Assembly: GCA_977006965.1 (NCBI GenBank)
Contig: OZ345372.1
Location: 1,364,001-1,428,000 of the forward strand
Direction of reading: 5' to 3'
Length of the DNA: 64,000 nucleotides
From: Phymatolithon calcareum
Taxonomy: Eukaryota; Rhodophyta; Florideophyceae; Hapalidiales
Shown: positions 54,175 through 64,000 of the stretch, piece by piece
How positions within the stretch are numbered: the first letter of the stretch is position 1
Layout: each line of letters opens with the position of its first letter
Notes under the pieces: model-generated
Database searches by the model: none
The model's input: only the letters and a program-made list of their open reading frames with translations
Told to the model about the DNA's origin: nothing
Translations under genes and position numbers: made by a program

Positions 54175-55549
54175 TGATGCTCAGATTCGAGAAGGAGATC
54201 AATGGATTGAAGCAATATCTTCGATCACATGATGTGATGAGAGTCGCTCTTGAGATGAGTCCGGATCAAAATTTAAAATCAATTTTATTGAGGGAATAGT
54301 TACAAAACTTTAAGATAATTTCAAATTGTTGAAAAACCACTGTTGATTTTCTGTGACTTCATTCGTCAGTTTTCGAAAAATTCATTCAAATTCCTCCTGT
54401 GGAAACTCTCCGCCCAGAAAGACCCACGGGTAGATGATGGCATTCCCTTACCCCTTCTAAGGCACGACTGCATTGTTGCCAACTATACAGTAGCGGACAG
54501 TGGGAGGGGTTCTGTACACAGCTCTCCTTCGAGTTTTCGTTGCATTGTTTCTTTTTGCGTGGAGACACAAAATCATAAACCACGGAGGATATTTTCCGTT
54601 GAAGGGGGCTATTGAGGAACAGTAAGCTCGGTTGCCTATGCCTGGCTTGTTCTTCGGGGATAGACAGGAAATCCTTGTCCGCCCTTCCTGTGCAGCAAAA
54701 CTATAATTGGGGGAAGTTTTCTTTGCTCTGTAAGTCTAAAGTGAGAATGAAGTTCCGAACTTAATTTAAAGCGCAGCGAAGCCCTGAGCACAAACGCGCC
54801 TTCTGAACAAATTGGGCCATTGACAATTGACAACCCCTGCGTTTCGCAATGGGCATTGGCGTTACGTTTTCGCAATGGAAGAACGAGGATAACATCCTTA
54901 TTCGGTTAGTGTTGAAGGAGGTACATAATGAGCTCACTTCCATAGTTATTACTGTTTTAAACAGTGGTATTGAGTCTTGTCACACAGTTGCCCAGCACTA
55001 CTGTACCATGATTTATGACAGTAGCATCTATGATATCCAACGAGTGTAGCCTTCAACTTCAGCACTTGAATGCGATGTCATTTAAATTTTAAGCGTTTTC
55101 CTTAGATCTGCCGTTAGATACAGTATCTGAAGCCACCATGTCCCTTCTACAACTGAACAGCACAGTATTGCTGTATACGGGCAATTTATGATAAACGCAG
55201 TCCTTCCCCCCACTGATTTTCCCATATAACGGTGTATTACGCGCCGTGTCCAGTAGAGTATCTTGTTGCCGCTTGAATGGCATCCTGTCTCAACGAATGA
55301 AACCGCCCGAACCGGCTTCATAATTCATCTGAACTAGGGAGCATTCCTTCACGGTTTCAAACAAATTTCTTTAAATCTACATTTTACCTCAATCCCCTGC
55401 AGCCGCCGACAGATCGGTCTTGCAGCTTCTGTAGATACAGTACAGTAGATAACATCTGCGGAGTTGTCCGTGTCGTGCATCTACCTTCTGCCCGCCCGCA
55501 CATCACTGCGCGCGATGATGTCGTCGTCTTCTCGCGCCTTCTGACCATC
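54175..55549. other. Intergenic between divergent genes
   Basis: About 1.4 kb with the 5' ends of the aminotransferase (minus) and of the five-exon gene (plus) on its two sides. Only short motif-less ORFs. No shared repeat or clear promoter element recognised. Confidence 0.5.
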
Positions 55550-57647
55550 ATGCCGCATGTATGCAGCGCCTTTGCTACCACAGCGTGCGTCGTCGCAGTT
55601 CTACTTTTCGCCGCCGTCTCCGCCGCCGTTGTCCCGCCGCTTGGCTTCCCATCCTACACATATGTCTCGGGAAGCGATGCATCAAGGTGCATGAAAACAT
55701 TCAGTGCTTCATCTCCGGGTCCTTTTGCGAAGTGCAGGAATCAGATTTGTTTCATGTTTCTTAGCGAAGAACCAGTACGTTTCTCGTCTACAAACTGACC
55801 ATTCAATTTCCGACCGTAATCTCTCTAACTTTCTGCTCTCTAATGCATCATTTCCGCAATGCAGTACATAGCATTGCCATCAAACATCACACAAAAGCTT
55901 TTCACGTGTACCGACCGAGCAAAAGAAGTTCCTGGTCTCCGTGGTATTATCTTTGACATTTTTGACGAGATTCACAGAAAATCAGGAGATCTCTTAAACG
56001 ACGCCCAGTGCGTATGGGCAGGTGACGAATGTCTTTTTAACGACCTGGTCGAATTTCTGAGCGACAACGGCGTGAACTATAAGTTTGCAATTGCCGGCAT
56101 GCTCCTCGAAGTTGCCCACAGAATGACTCCAAACTTGTTCCCGTCCACTTCATTATTCGACGACAAAATGGTCGTCGTTGGTAAGATCGACAAACAAGGC
56201 CCCCTCGATAAGATCAAACGCCCGTTTCGTCATGAGGCTTGGATTCTGTTCGGTATCATGCTCGGCGTGTTCATCGCATTTGGCGCACTCGTCGTGTGGG
56301 TATTCAGTCCTGATTCGTTCAGTTTCATCAACATGGCGCTTCATTTTCTTGGCGATTATCCCGAGGATAGGAATACAGACGAGCAGAGTCAACTGACTGG
56401 ATTACCGGGCGATTCAACCTCATCCGCACCCAATATTCCCGGCGATTCAACTACCACCGTTAGCGCTGCCTCAGAGAGTGACACTGCATCCAGGAGGCCG
56501 CAATCAGGAATCGAGCTATCTGAAGATGTCTCTCGTAGTAGAGAGGCGCTCTACAGGAGTGCAGTCTTACTCTGGCGCATTGCTTTGTCGGCATTCCTGG
56601 TCATTCTCCTGCTTTTCTATGAGGTGGCTGTTGTTAACTTCCTTTTCATTGAGCAGTCCAGTCCACAGGGCGTGCGAGTTACAAAACTCGGCAGGCAGCA
56701 GCTTGAGAAGTACGCCGTTTTGAAGAATTCCGCGCTTGAGGATGTTTGGAGCAGGACAGGTGCTGTTATCCCATTCTTTTCTATCAACGCGAAGAGGAAC
56801 TCCAATTGGACCCCATTCTCACATGGCCTTATTTATTGTTTTTTGCGCAGTTGATCCATATGGAGTGTTCAACTCAAGTAACTTTCCGTGGTATCGGTGT
56901 CCAACAGAGCTTGACTGGTAAGCCTTTGCAGTTGCACTCAAATTTAACATAGCGATGAGACGCGTGGACTATTGGTTACTGACGAAGTGCCTTCTCTGGA
57001 ACTCTTCCGCGCGCAGTTTCAAGCAAATTGTGAGCCCAGCGAATAAGCGTGTGGAATATGTTGTGACTTTTGATGTACGTCTCTTCCTCTCCCCTCTACT
57101 AGTGGACAATGTTATTCTTGTTGTCTAATTTACTGACGTGCTCGCATCACCACAGGCTCTTGCAAGATATGAACTGAAGAAAATGAGGCAGTGCGAGCGT
57201 CTCACGGTGTACTCCGCAGAACGGCGACTCTACACATTCGGTGCCGGGTGGCTATATGGAAGGAATGTATCCGATGATCTGCGGCGTGATATCGACAAGA
57301 AAATACTCGATCTCAGGGTCACAGACAAGATGCGGGAAGTTGTTGAGGTGACAACGAAAGGCAAGGAAGGTCGTTGTGGCGAAGACACTGGTGACATTGG
57401 TGCTCAAATTGTAATTTTACCCCTCGGTCTGCTCGTGGGACCGTGTCTTATTGGTCTCATGATTGTGCTGTGTCTGAGTTGGAGAAGAAGGGCAGCTTCA
57501 GGGACGGACATGAGCGTTGGGTCTCCTGATAACGATGATTTTGAACAGCCTACTCTTGCGCAAGGTAGAGGGAATAGTAGTTCTCTCAGTCGGGCACGAC
57601 AAAGGCAGTTGATCGACGACTTGTTGCGAAGACGGCGGCCTTACTAG
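55550..57647 (+). CDS. Secretory-pathway membrane protein, five exons, unknown family
   Basis: Exons 55550-55774, 55865-56759, 56851-56917, 57017-57074 and 57156-57647. All four introns (90, 91, 99, 81 bp) start GT and end AG, and the frame stays open across every join, giving 578 codons. I start at ATG 55550 because a signal-peptide-like segment follows (VCSAFATTACVVAVLLFAAVSA); an in-frame ATG at 55475 would add 25 residues before it. Further hydrophobic segments lie at about 198-222 (ILFGIMLGVFIAFGALVVW), 310-336 (ALSAFLVILLLFYEVAVV) and 500-525 (LGLLVGPCLIGLMIVLCL), the last followed by basic residues (WRRR) and a polar tail ending RRRRPY. The Cys-containing N-terminal domain would be lumenal or extracellular. 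No known domain. Exon structure is my reading and not supported by transcripts. Confidence 0.7.
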
Positions 57648-58189
57648 CCCTTGTGGCATAGGGATCGTGTATACTCATTGATGTGGAGAGGCGTCGAAGG
57701 GAGGAACTTGCGCATTTAAGGAGCGCTGAGATGTTGTGGGGACCAATCTGAGGTTGCCGAAATATTGTCTCAAAGAAAAGTAAAATATTTTTCTCGAACT
57801 CAGATTGTGCAGGTGGTCCGAGAGATGAACACCGACTTTCGAAGAGGACGACTAGGTTCTATCTCAGTTAAATACAGAATCCGGCACTGAGGTGCCGTTA
57901 GCTCGAAAAGTCGATTCTTCTGCTGAGAACGTCACGAGGTGAAAGAAATCATCGTTGCAAATTCTTAGACCCCACTACTCTTTACTTTTCGAAAAGTATT
58001 GCTTTGAACCCAAATTACTTCTTTGCCGAAAATCATGGTGTAGAATACAATAGGGCTTCTGCCAGCAGGTAAACGGAAATCAGTATTATCTATTTTCATT
58101 CAAAAAGTAGGCTCGTCATCGGAGTTTCGTTTCGACTCAAAGCTGGCCTCCCTCTTCAAAAAGGGCACCTAGTTCTTTGCAAATTGTGC
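57648..58189. other. Intergenic, no gene seen
   Basis: About 540 bp between the membrane-protein gene and the TPR pseudogene. No ORF or repeat supported. Confidence 0.45.
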
Positions 58190-59205
58190 AAATAGAGAAA
58201 GAAACGCGACGCGCACTTCACGGCTGCATCCTAATCTAATCCGAGCGAATTGGACAGTATTCCATAAATCCGGCAGATGCTGTCCTGGATCGGCGAAGGC
58301 AGTTTGCGAGGTTGAAGTCACACACCGCGCAGGCAACACATCTCGCCGCCACGTCTCCGTATTCCTGAGAAGAATGTGTGGCATTACTTGAGCAATTGAA
58401 GAAAGATTTTTTTGCGGTAATGAACTTAGATGCTGCCCAGAGATATGTGGAACGCGCTGGGTCTACAGAGCATTGCCGGGGTTCGAAACCTTCTTAATTC
58501 AGATGCAGAACTAAAGCAATACGGTGTCTGAGTAAAGAACGTTTCGAGCCCCTGGAATGCTCTGCGCGCCGACAGTCTCGACGCATTGCATTATTTCGTA
58601 CTTTCTGAACTTGCACTAGAGAATGCAAGGGGGGCCATCTCTTGTTCTCAGAATGTCATTGTTCTGGATTGTACTCATGCCGAGGTGCTGCTTTCTGAAA
58701 GTGGTTGGGTGCTCCTTCAACAAGGATTTTATGAGTCAGACTCGCTGCGGTTTGAGGCAGTTGTGAAGGGAGCAACGAAAGAGGGGTGAGCACGTTCGCT
58801 TGCGTGGCAAGGGCTTGCAGTTTATCATGTCGCCCTTGGGGAAGCCAATGCAGAGTGGAAAAGCTGCGATAGAAGCTGGTCGTCTCACTGACTCTATGGG
58901 CAAGTCGAAATTTTCAATGCTTCTTAAAGTCATCCGGGCCTCTTGAGTTACGGAGGAATTTCGAACAGGCAGCGCGTCGGATGTGACCGGAAAATCGAAG
59001 AATCCCTGTGCCTCAGGCGCCGGTGCACCCACTCTCCTAGACAGTGCTGAACCCGAGGAATCACGACCTGCTATCAATGCTGCCGTGCTCCGCATATGAG
59101 CCATGGGACGAAATGTGGTAAAGAGCCCTGCGAGTACAGCCTTGGGTGCCGTGTTGCAGCTACATCATGACTACAGCTGGGAATTTGGTTCGTTGAAGCT
59201 CTAGC
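58190..59205 (+). pseudogene. Decayed inverted copy of the TPR gene
   Basis: Plus-strand sequence matches residues about 118-420 of the TPR protein at 48446-50584: NPADA...RLKSHTAQATHLAAT (near 58260-58355), LLEQLKKD (58390), the open segment YFVLSELALENARGAISC and VIVLDCTHAEVLL (58590-58700), LLQQGFYESDSLRFEAVVKGATKEG (58710-58788), and SPASTALGAVLQLHHDYSWE (59128-59192). TGA stops after KEG at 58787, and several other stops and indels occur. Both ends of the gene are missing. Since the parent gene has no introns, a retrocopy and a segmental duplication cannot be told apart; no poly(A) is seen. Confidence 0.85.
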
Positions 59206-59602
59206 AACTCGCGCTTCTTCCGAGATTCGATGAGTCCAAGCGCAAGTGTTGTCGAGCGGAAAATACAAAAAATGGAACAGTTCTTTTTTGAAAAGATGAC
59301 TTCGCCATGCATATCTCAAGTGACAGTCTATCCATAGCGACTTTTTCTTTTAGAGGGGGGCCGTTTAGGCAAGAAGAACATCCACGCTTGAGAATAGAAG
59401 ACAGCAAACTCTGAATCCTCCTTTTTCCCCATTGTCAGAGAACCCCCTGTGATCTTGTTCATTTCCAAAAATATGCCAGAAATAGTCGAAAAATGATGAA
59501 GGTAAAAAAGAGCTTTCTGGCATTTTTCTTCAATCAACATGATCAAAGAGCAAATTTGAGCCCTTCATAGCTACAGGTATGTTGTGCAGGCAAGTTCATT
59601 AC
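59206..59602. other. Intergenic, no gene seen
   Basis: About 400 bp with only short ORFs; no motif recognised. Confidence 0.4.
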
Positions 59603-59790
59603 ATGGCGAATTATCGAGCTGACTGGTAGTTATTGATAAATGTGGTCTATTTCTATATTGCGATTTCACGCTTAGAAGTGCAAATGGTGGTGCAACATCA
59701 AAAGCGCGGCTTTAAGGCTATTCTCTTGCCCCGAAATCAGTGCACCACAAAGAGCTAATTAGCACTTTGAGGTGCACTGCTCGTATGCCG
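59603..59790. repeat. Duplicated locus segment with 42-bp palindrome, copy 1
   Basis: Matches 62305-62490, including GAAGTGCA(A/T)ATGGTGGTGCAACATC and GCTATTCTCTTGCCCCGAAATCAG. It contains the palindrome CAGTGCACC...CTAATTAG...GGTGCACTG at 59738-59779, with two mismatched pairs. It lies upstream of the coiled-coil gene, possibly as its 5' region. Confidence 0.75.
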
Positions 59791-59940
59791 AGACACGAAA
59801 TATCTCCTAACCGCTTCCTCTTCACACAGACTCCACCAATTTGGCTACTTAAACCGGTGCATCTGGCTAAAGTTGTGCCTTGCGGATCATTAACCAAGTT
59901 AAAGGATTACCAAATTTCTCTGCGAACCCCTGTCGACGAG

Positions 59941-60615
59941 ATGCTGGTGTGGCTCGTGTTTAGCGTGTTTCTTGCTCGTCGACATCAGCAGGCAAGGCGA
60001 GAAGAAGTTAGACGAGGGGCGGCATTAGCTGAGCGGGAGGCAGAGACTGAGCGCCGCCGCCGAGAGGTCTCATACCTAAAAATACGCGTCGCTGCAGAGA
60101 AGAGAAAAGCTCAGAGCCGCCACCGTGAGCGGGCAAAGCGAGTTTTACGCATTGCAGCAGCGAAAGCCAGGGCTCAAAGGCATCGACTTCGCATCGAAGC
60201 AGCAGAGACGCAGATCGAACGTCAGCGAAAGGAAAACGAAGAGCAAGAAGAAGAGATAGATGATCTGCGTGAAGAAGTCGAGCTGTTGGAGACGGAGAAG
60301 AAGAGGTTGACGGCAACAAACAAAAATCTCGTCAGACTTTACAACATTCGAGGGAAAAAGCTAGACGCGTATGAGGCTGAGATTTCCGATTTGGAGGCGA
60401 ATCACGAAGAAGCGGTGGTGAGAAGGTGTGGCGCTGAAAAGACATGTGAGAAAATGAAGAAGGTACTTATTCGGCTATCCGAGTGCATCTGCCAAGGCTG
60501 TACTCAGAGCGAGTTCGACGCCCCAATCCGCTTCGTTGGTTCGCCCTGCTATTCGCTTCCCGACATGACTGAAGTGCAGTTGATGGATCAGATTGACAAT
60601 CACGAACGCGTATGA
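59941..60615 (+). CDS. Small coiled-coil protein with N-terminal hydrophobic anchor
   Basis: 224 residues from ATG 59941. The open frame extends upstream to 59740, but that part crosses the palindromic repeat; the paralogue at 63865 conserves the GTCGACGAG-ATG context and a hydrophobic start (MLVWLVFSVFL here), so I prefer the shorter form. Residues about 14-190 are almost wholly charged and heptad-like (AEREAETERRRREV, QRKENEEQEEEIDDLREEVELLETEKKRL), that is a long coiled coil. The C terminus is different, with Cys residues (CICQGC) and a Pro/Tyr stretch. Likely a membrane- or ER-anchored rod or adaptor; function unknown. Confidence 0.6.
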   Translation: MLVWLVFSVFLARRHQQARREEVRRGAALAEREAETERRRREVSYLKIRVAAEKRKAQSRHRERAKRVLRIAAAKARAQRHRLRIEAAETQIERQRKENEEQEEEIDDLREEVELLETEKKRLTATNKNLVRLYNIRGKKLDAYEAEISDLEANHEEAVVRRCGAEKTCEKMKKVLIRLSECICQGCTQSEFDAPIRFVGSPCYSLPDMTEVQLMDQIDNHERV

Positions 60616-62304
60616 TGTGATTGTATAAGCGCAGGTGACGTTGGAAAGAGGCTTCTGTCTCAACGGGAAGTTTGCAAGGTGCGGGATAGCCCACGAGTAG
60701 TAACTCGTTGCCTAGATAAAGTAGCGACGCCTTGATCGTAGAACAAAACGGTAACTAGTAAATGACTTTCTGGTGCCCAAGTTTTTCCCCACTTGACCTG
60801 AGCAGCTACTAATAGCTCCACGGGGTCACACACGCAGTGAGAAGCGGAGAAACTAAAATTATTACTTGCTCAAGCAGGCGATGGATTTTTCCTCTGGTTC
60901 CCAGACTTAGAAATCAAGATACGAAAAGTTATGTACCCACACGCACGATAAGACCATGGAATGTCACTGTACAAAAAGCACTGGTGCTTGAGTAAGAGAG
61001 TTATTTAATGGCCTTCTATGATGACAAGAATCCCGACGTGAGACAAGGCGGTGCAATGCTTTTCCCCTTCGAGGTCCCCTAGTCGATCAGAGGAGTGCTT
61101 TTGTAGTCCGCCTAAGAGACTATTCAATACAGACCATCAAGCCAAACCTTTTGGCTCTCGAAAAGTTTCCCCGAGAATCAGCAAATGCGTCGATATCTTT
61201 CAAATAAATAAATACGTTTCTTCTTCAGGCATGGCAGTAGGTGAGCACGAAGCAATAAACCTTTACTCACATAAAAATGTCATATCTCCGTCCAACGCTT
61301 GTTGCGTTGCGACGTTCAGTGGCGAACGACCACCTAAAAAGAAGTACCAGAGTTAAACCGAAACATGCAACTCGAAGTGGCAATGAAATTATGGCAGTCA
61401 GCGTAATAATTATGACGCTGACTGACAGTGCCGTCGCGAGACACTAGAGCTGATTGACATGATATTATTGACAGAGCGGTATTAATAGGCCGGTTAGAGC
61501 AGCTGCAGAAGAGAAAGTGAGTAACAAGAAGAAATCAAAAGGGAAGGCAGCTCGATGGTAACCTTATCTCCTATTTCTACGGGCCCTGACGAGCAGCACC
61601 TCCCCTTGGCATCGGGCAATTGAATCCTTGCCATCCGGGCACTGGATCGGATCTCAGATATATATATACTGCAAAAACTCCTTACGTGGCGACAGTTACC
61701 ATACACACAGGCACACTTACGTCACACAGTACAGATCTATCGTAACGAGTGAGGCAAGTCCTACTGAGAGTGCATGGAGCAACTCAGCTCTATCAGCATC
61801 TCTTATCTGAATCTTTTTTAAAGCAACTGGTTAGTACTTCAATTAAAAGCCCTAAGAAACACTCCTAAAACTATACGGGAGAAGCTTTCCGGCACTTGCT
61901 TATTCTAGTATATCACCTGGTCCCTAATACAGGGACTCGTCTTTTTCTAAATTTATATTATACATGAATCTTTTTTCTGGGTGCTCTCTTTAAGGGAAAA
62001 ACTCAGAAGGATCAGAGTTCTATATACCGTGCGTACACCGCAGCCTTTTCTAACCAGGGGTCGGAGGAAGACTGACACAAATGTTTTGCAAACTCCCTCT
62101 GAGAAAGGATTGGAGGTAATCCGAAGATTTCCAGCTCGCAGTAAATTTTCAAAAATTTGCGGCCAGCGCACAATCTGCTTATTTCTATAACTTCGTCCAC
62201 AAGAGTTCGCAGATGGTGCAAACGGTTCGCCACATGCAAACTCTTGAATTTTTAAATACTCTCATGCCGCGACCTCGTGAGCATTACGAATATTCTTAGA
62301 TCAA
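60616..62304. other. Intergenic, no gene seen
   Basis: About 1.7 kb. ORFs of 60-100 codons (for example 61051-61356) show no motif. AT-rich, with no long repeat found. Confidence 0.45.
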
Positions 62305-62490
62305 TATGGTTACTCAAGCTGACTGGTACTTCTTTTTCTAAAGGTGGTCTAGTATAAAACTGCGATACCACGTTCAGAAGTGCATATGGTGGTGCAACAT
62401 CGTAAGCGGGACTTGAAAGCTATTCTCTTGCCCCGAAATCAGTGCACCACAAAGTGCTAATTAGCACTTCGTGGCGCACTGCTCGTTGTA
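62305..62490. repeat. Duplicated locus segment with 42-bp palindrome, copy 2
   Basis: Second copy of 59603-59790. The palindrome at 62440-62481 (CAGTGCACCACAAAGTGCTAAT and its near complement) also has two mismatched pairs, at different positions than in copy 1. Confidence 0.75.
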
Positions 62491-63325
62491 GCGCCAGGCT
62501 CCAAAGAACCCGACGCCACATGGAAGAGAAAAGCCCAAGAGAGGAGAGAGAAGAAAAGAGCGGGAGAGACAAGACAAAAGAGGAGGAAAGAAAGACAAGC
62601 CAACAAAACCTCCAGGACAAAGAGACAGATTAAGCGTGTAGACGTCGGCGTCGTCCTCCGGCGGCGACCTTGGCTTGGTCGTCGACCTTGAGACAGGCGC
62701 GCGAAAAGTGGACAGGGGCCTTGAGCGCGAATGTCACCGAACTGGCTTGTGCGGCGAAACGGTTGCGGTCAAGAAGGGTTGGGAAGTCACCGACTCCGCG
62801 TGGTCGAAGGGATTCACAGGCGCGACGCGTGTGGGATCCAAGCGCTCGAGCCGAAGTCCAGAAACCTCCGGGACAGGGATGACGTCATCCTCAGACGGGG
62901 ACCTTGGCTTGGCCATCGACCTTCGAACGAACGCACGAAAAAGGGAAAAGGGAACTTGAGCGCAGTTGTTTCCGTGCTGGCTTGCATGACGACGGTTGCG
63001 ACCAAGAAGGTTGGGAAGAGCTCCGAGTGGTCGAAGGGACTGTCAGGCGAACATTGCGCGTGCTTGATCCAAGCAATCGAGCCGAAATCCAGAACTCCCC
63101 CACCTTCCTTTACTCAGCGGAAGGAACAAACTAGCTTATATACTACAACCTACGCAAAAGACAGCGATGCAGCGCATAGACACACGAGAGACACGTGCCC
63201 GTATGGCCCATTAGATCACCTACTACGAACAGCATGACTATCGCGATCCAAGTTGTGCGGCGTACAGTCGCGAGAGGAAAAAGCGACCGCCTTGGGACAG
63301 CGACATAACACGGGCGCGACACTCG
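62491..63325. repeat. Insert with GA-rich tract and 234-bp tandem duplication
   Basis: A purine-rich strand (62518-62630) is followed by two tandem units, starting GACCTTGGCTTGGTCGTCGAC at 62666 and GACCTTGGCTTGGCCATCGAC at 62900. They share GAGCGC, TTGGGAAG, GTGGTCGAAGG and CGAGCCGAA(G/A)TCCAGAA. It interrupts the second copy of the coiled-coil locus. ORFs over it (for example 62731-63237) have no family match. Confidence 0.6.
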
Positions 63326-63480
63326 TATCCCGAGACAAGAAATTTCTCCTAATCGCTTCCCATTCACATAGACTCCACCAACTTGGCTACTTAGCCTGGT
63401 AGCTCTGGCAGAAGTTGCGCGCTTGCCGATCATCAACCACGTTGAAGGATCATCAATTGCCGCTGCTGTCGCAAATTCGA
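63326..63480. repeat. Continuation of the duplicated coiled-coil locus
   Basis: Matches 59783-59935: GAGACA(A/C)GAAAT-TCTCCTAA(T/C)CGCTTCC, CACA-AGACTCCACCAA-TTGGCTACTTA and a GATCATCAACCA-GTT-AAGGAT block. About 380 bp of unmatched sequence (63470-63846) then separates it from the paralogous start codon; this may be an insertion or an intron. Confidence 0.6.
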
Positions 63481-63864
63481 GGTCTGGAAGAATCTCTGTC
63501 GAGAAGACAAGAAAAAACAGGTCTCAAGTGGCTCCGTCTCGCACACTGCCGCCTATTTCTCATAACAAGACAGTAAATTCGGAGACAGTCTAAATGTCTC
63601 TAGATGAGCGCCGCTTTATACTCCAGGGCCGATGACCAGATTCGGAATGGTATAAATGCGACAGCACCCGAGCACAGCATTGTGTCGGAAGGTAGTCGGA
63701 ATAAGAATCACCAAGTCTAACTGGTGTGTGACGACATTCTTGAACAGCACGTGGACCTTCCGTGAGGTTCTAAAACGCGGAGTGCGCGAAAGGTAATAAA
63801 TTCTTCTTTTGGTCTGAAATGTTCATTGCCGTTTTGCGACAGCTGCGAACTCCTTGTCGACGAG

Positions 63865-64000
63865 ATGCTCTTGTGGCTCGTTCTTATCGCGCTTGTGTTC
63901 GCCGGCATCAGCAGGCAAATAGGGAAGAGAGGAGACGCCTTGGATTCCGCTGCTGCGATATCCATCTCTTCTTCTCGCTCTGCATGTACCTTTCATGCGC
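63865..64000 (+). pseudogene. Partial coiled-coil paralogue at the window edge
   Basis: ATG 63865 (MLLWLVLIALVFAG) with the same upstream GTCGACGAG as the gene at 59941 and the same CATCAGCAGGCAA segment. Two bases are missing relative to that gene near 63900, so the frames differ afterwards (ISRQIGKRGDALDSAAAISI). Either a frameshifted paralogue or an alternative N terminus; it runs off the window. Confidence 0.5.

Noticed and set aside
56918-56952. 35-bp third intron in the five-exon gene
   Set aside because: Its acceptor gives a frame that hits a stop; using the pyrimidine-rich acceptor ending at 57016 keeps the frame open and gives a 99-bp intron like the others.
59740-59940. Upstream 67-codon extension of the coiled-coil protein
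   Set aside because: It reads through the palindromic repeat, is not preserved as a frame in the paralogous segment, and lacks protein-like composition.
62670-63237. Plus ORFs of 94-168 codons as a new gene
   Set aside because: They cross a tandem duplication inside an insertion, overlap each other in several frames and show no domain or start context.

Overview
The window is nuclear DNA of a eukaryote. The base composition is moderate. The few host genes are large and mostly intronless, one gene has short (81-99 bp) GT-AG introns, and plant-type proteins occur: a TPR protein and a tyrosine/nicotianamine-type aminotransferase with a plastid-transit-like N terminus. A compact, intron-poor genome loaded with Ty1/copia elements fits a florideophyte red alga such as Chondrus. 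That assignment is inference; no rRNA or organelle marker is present to confirm it.

Positions 1-19.7 kb are a nested Ty1/copia graveyard. I separate four LTR groups: A (about 440 bp), B (about 400-427 bp), C (about 410 bp) and a pol group D. One element (4174-9729) is nearly complete, with LTR, primer-binding site, leader, gag and an intact 1087-codon pol. Around it lie a 5' half-element (1138-3420), inverted 3' fragments, and a ladder in which LTRs are joined directly to 5'-deleted pol bodies (9730-12790, 13249-15764, 16600-17258). The two primer-binding sites match the anticodon arm of initiator tRNA-Met, as in Drosophila copia.

Positions 19.7-27.2 kb hold a host gene for a large membrane-anchored Sel1-like-repeat protein (21236-25421, one apparent frameshift). 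It is flanked by two direct copies of a composite repeat: a roughly 600-bp terminal-inverted-repeat element plus a 164-bp long hairpin.

Positions 27.4-48.3 kb are again accessory. They contain an inverted copia RT/RNase H body fused to a foreign 5' ORF, an unrecognised two-exon pseudogene, more copia fragments, a degenerate repeat array framed by decayed LTRs, an RRM pseudogene, a perfect 81-copy decamer minisatellite, and 3' ends of two kinds of non-LTR retrotransposon in both orientations.

Positions 48.4-60.7 kb are the gene-rich part: a TPR protein (48446-50584, minus), a large aminotransferase with a long N-terminal extension carrying a zinc-ribbon-like motif (51505-54174, minus), a five-exon membrane protein (55550-57647, plus), a decayed inverted copy of the TPR gene (58190-59205) and a small coiled-coil gene (59941-60615). 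From 62.3 kb to the end there is a second, interrupted copy of the coiled-coil locus. The host genes show no operon-like or pathway link; the shared theme is repeat-driven duplication and decay.
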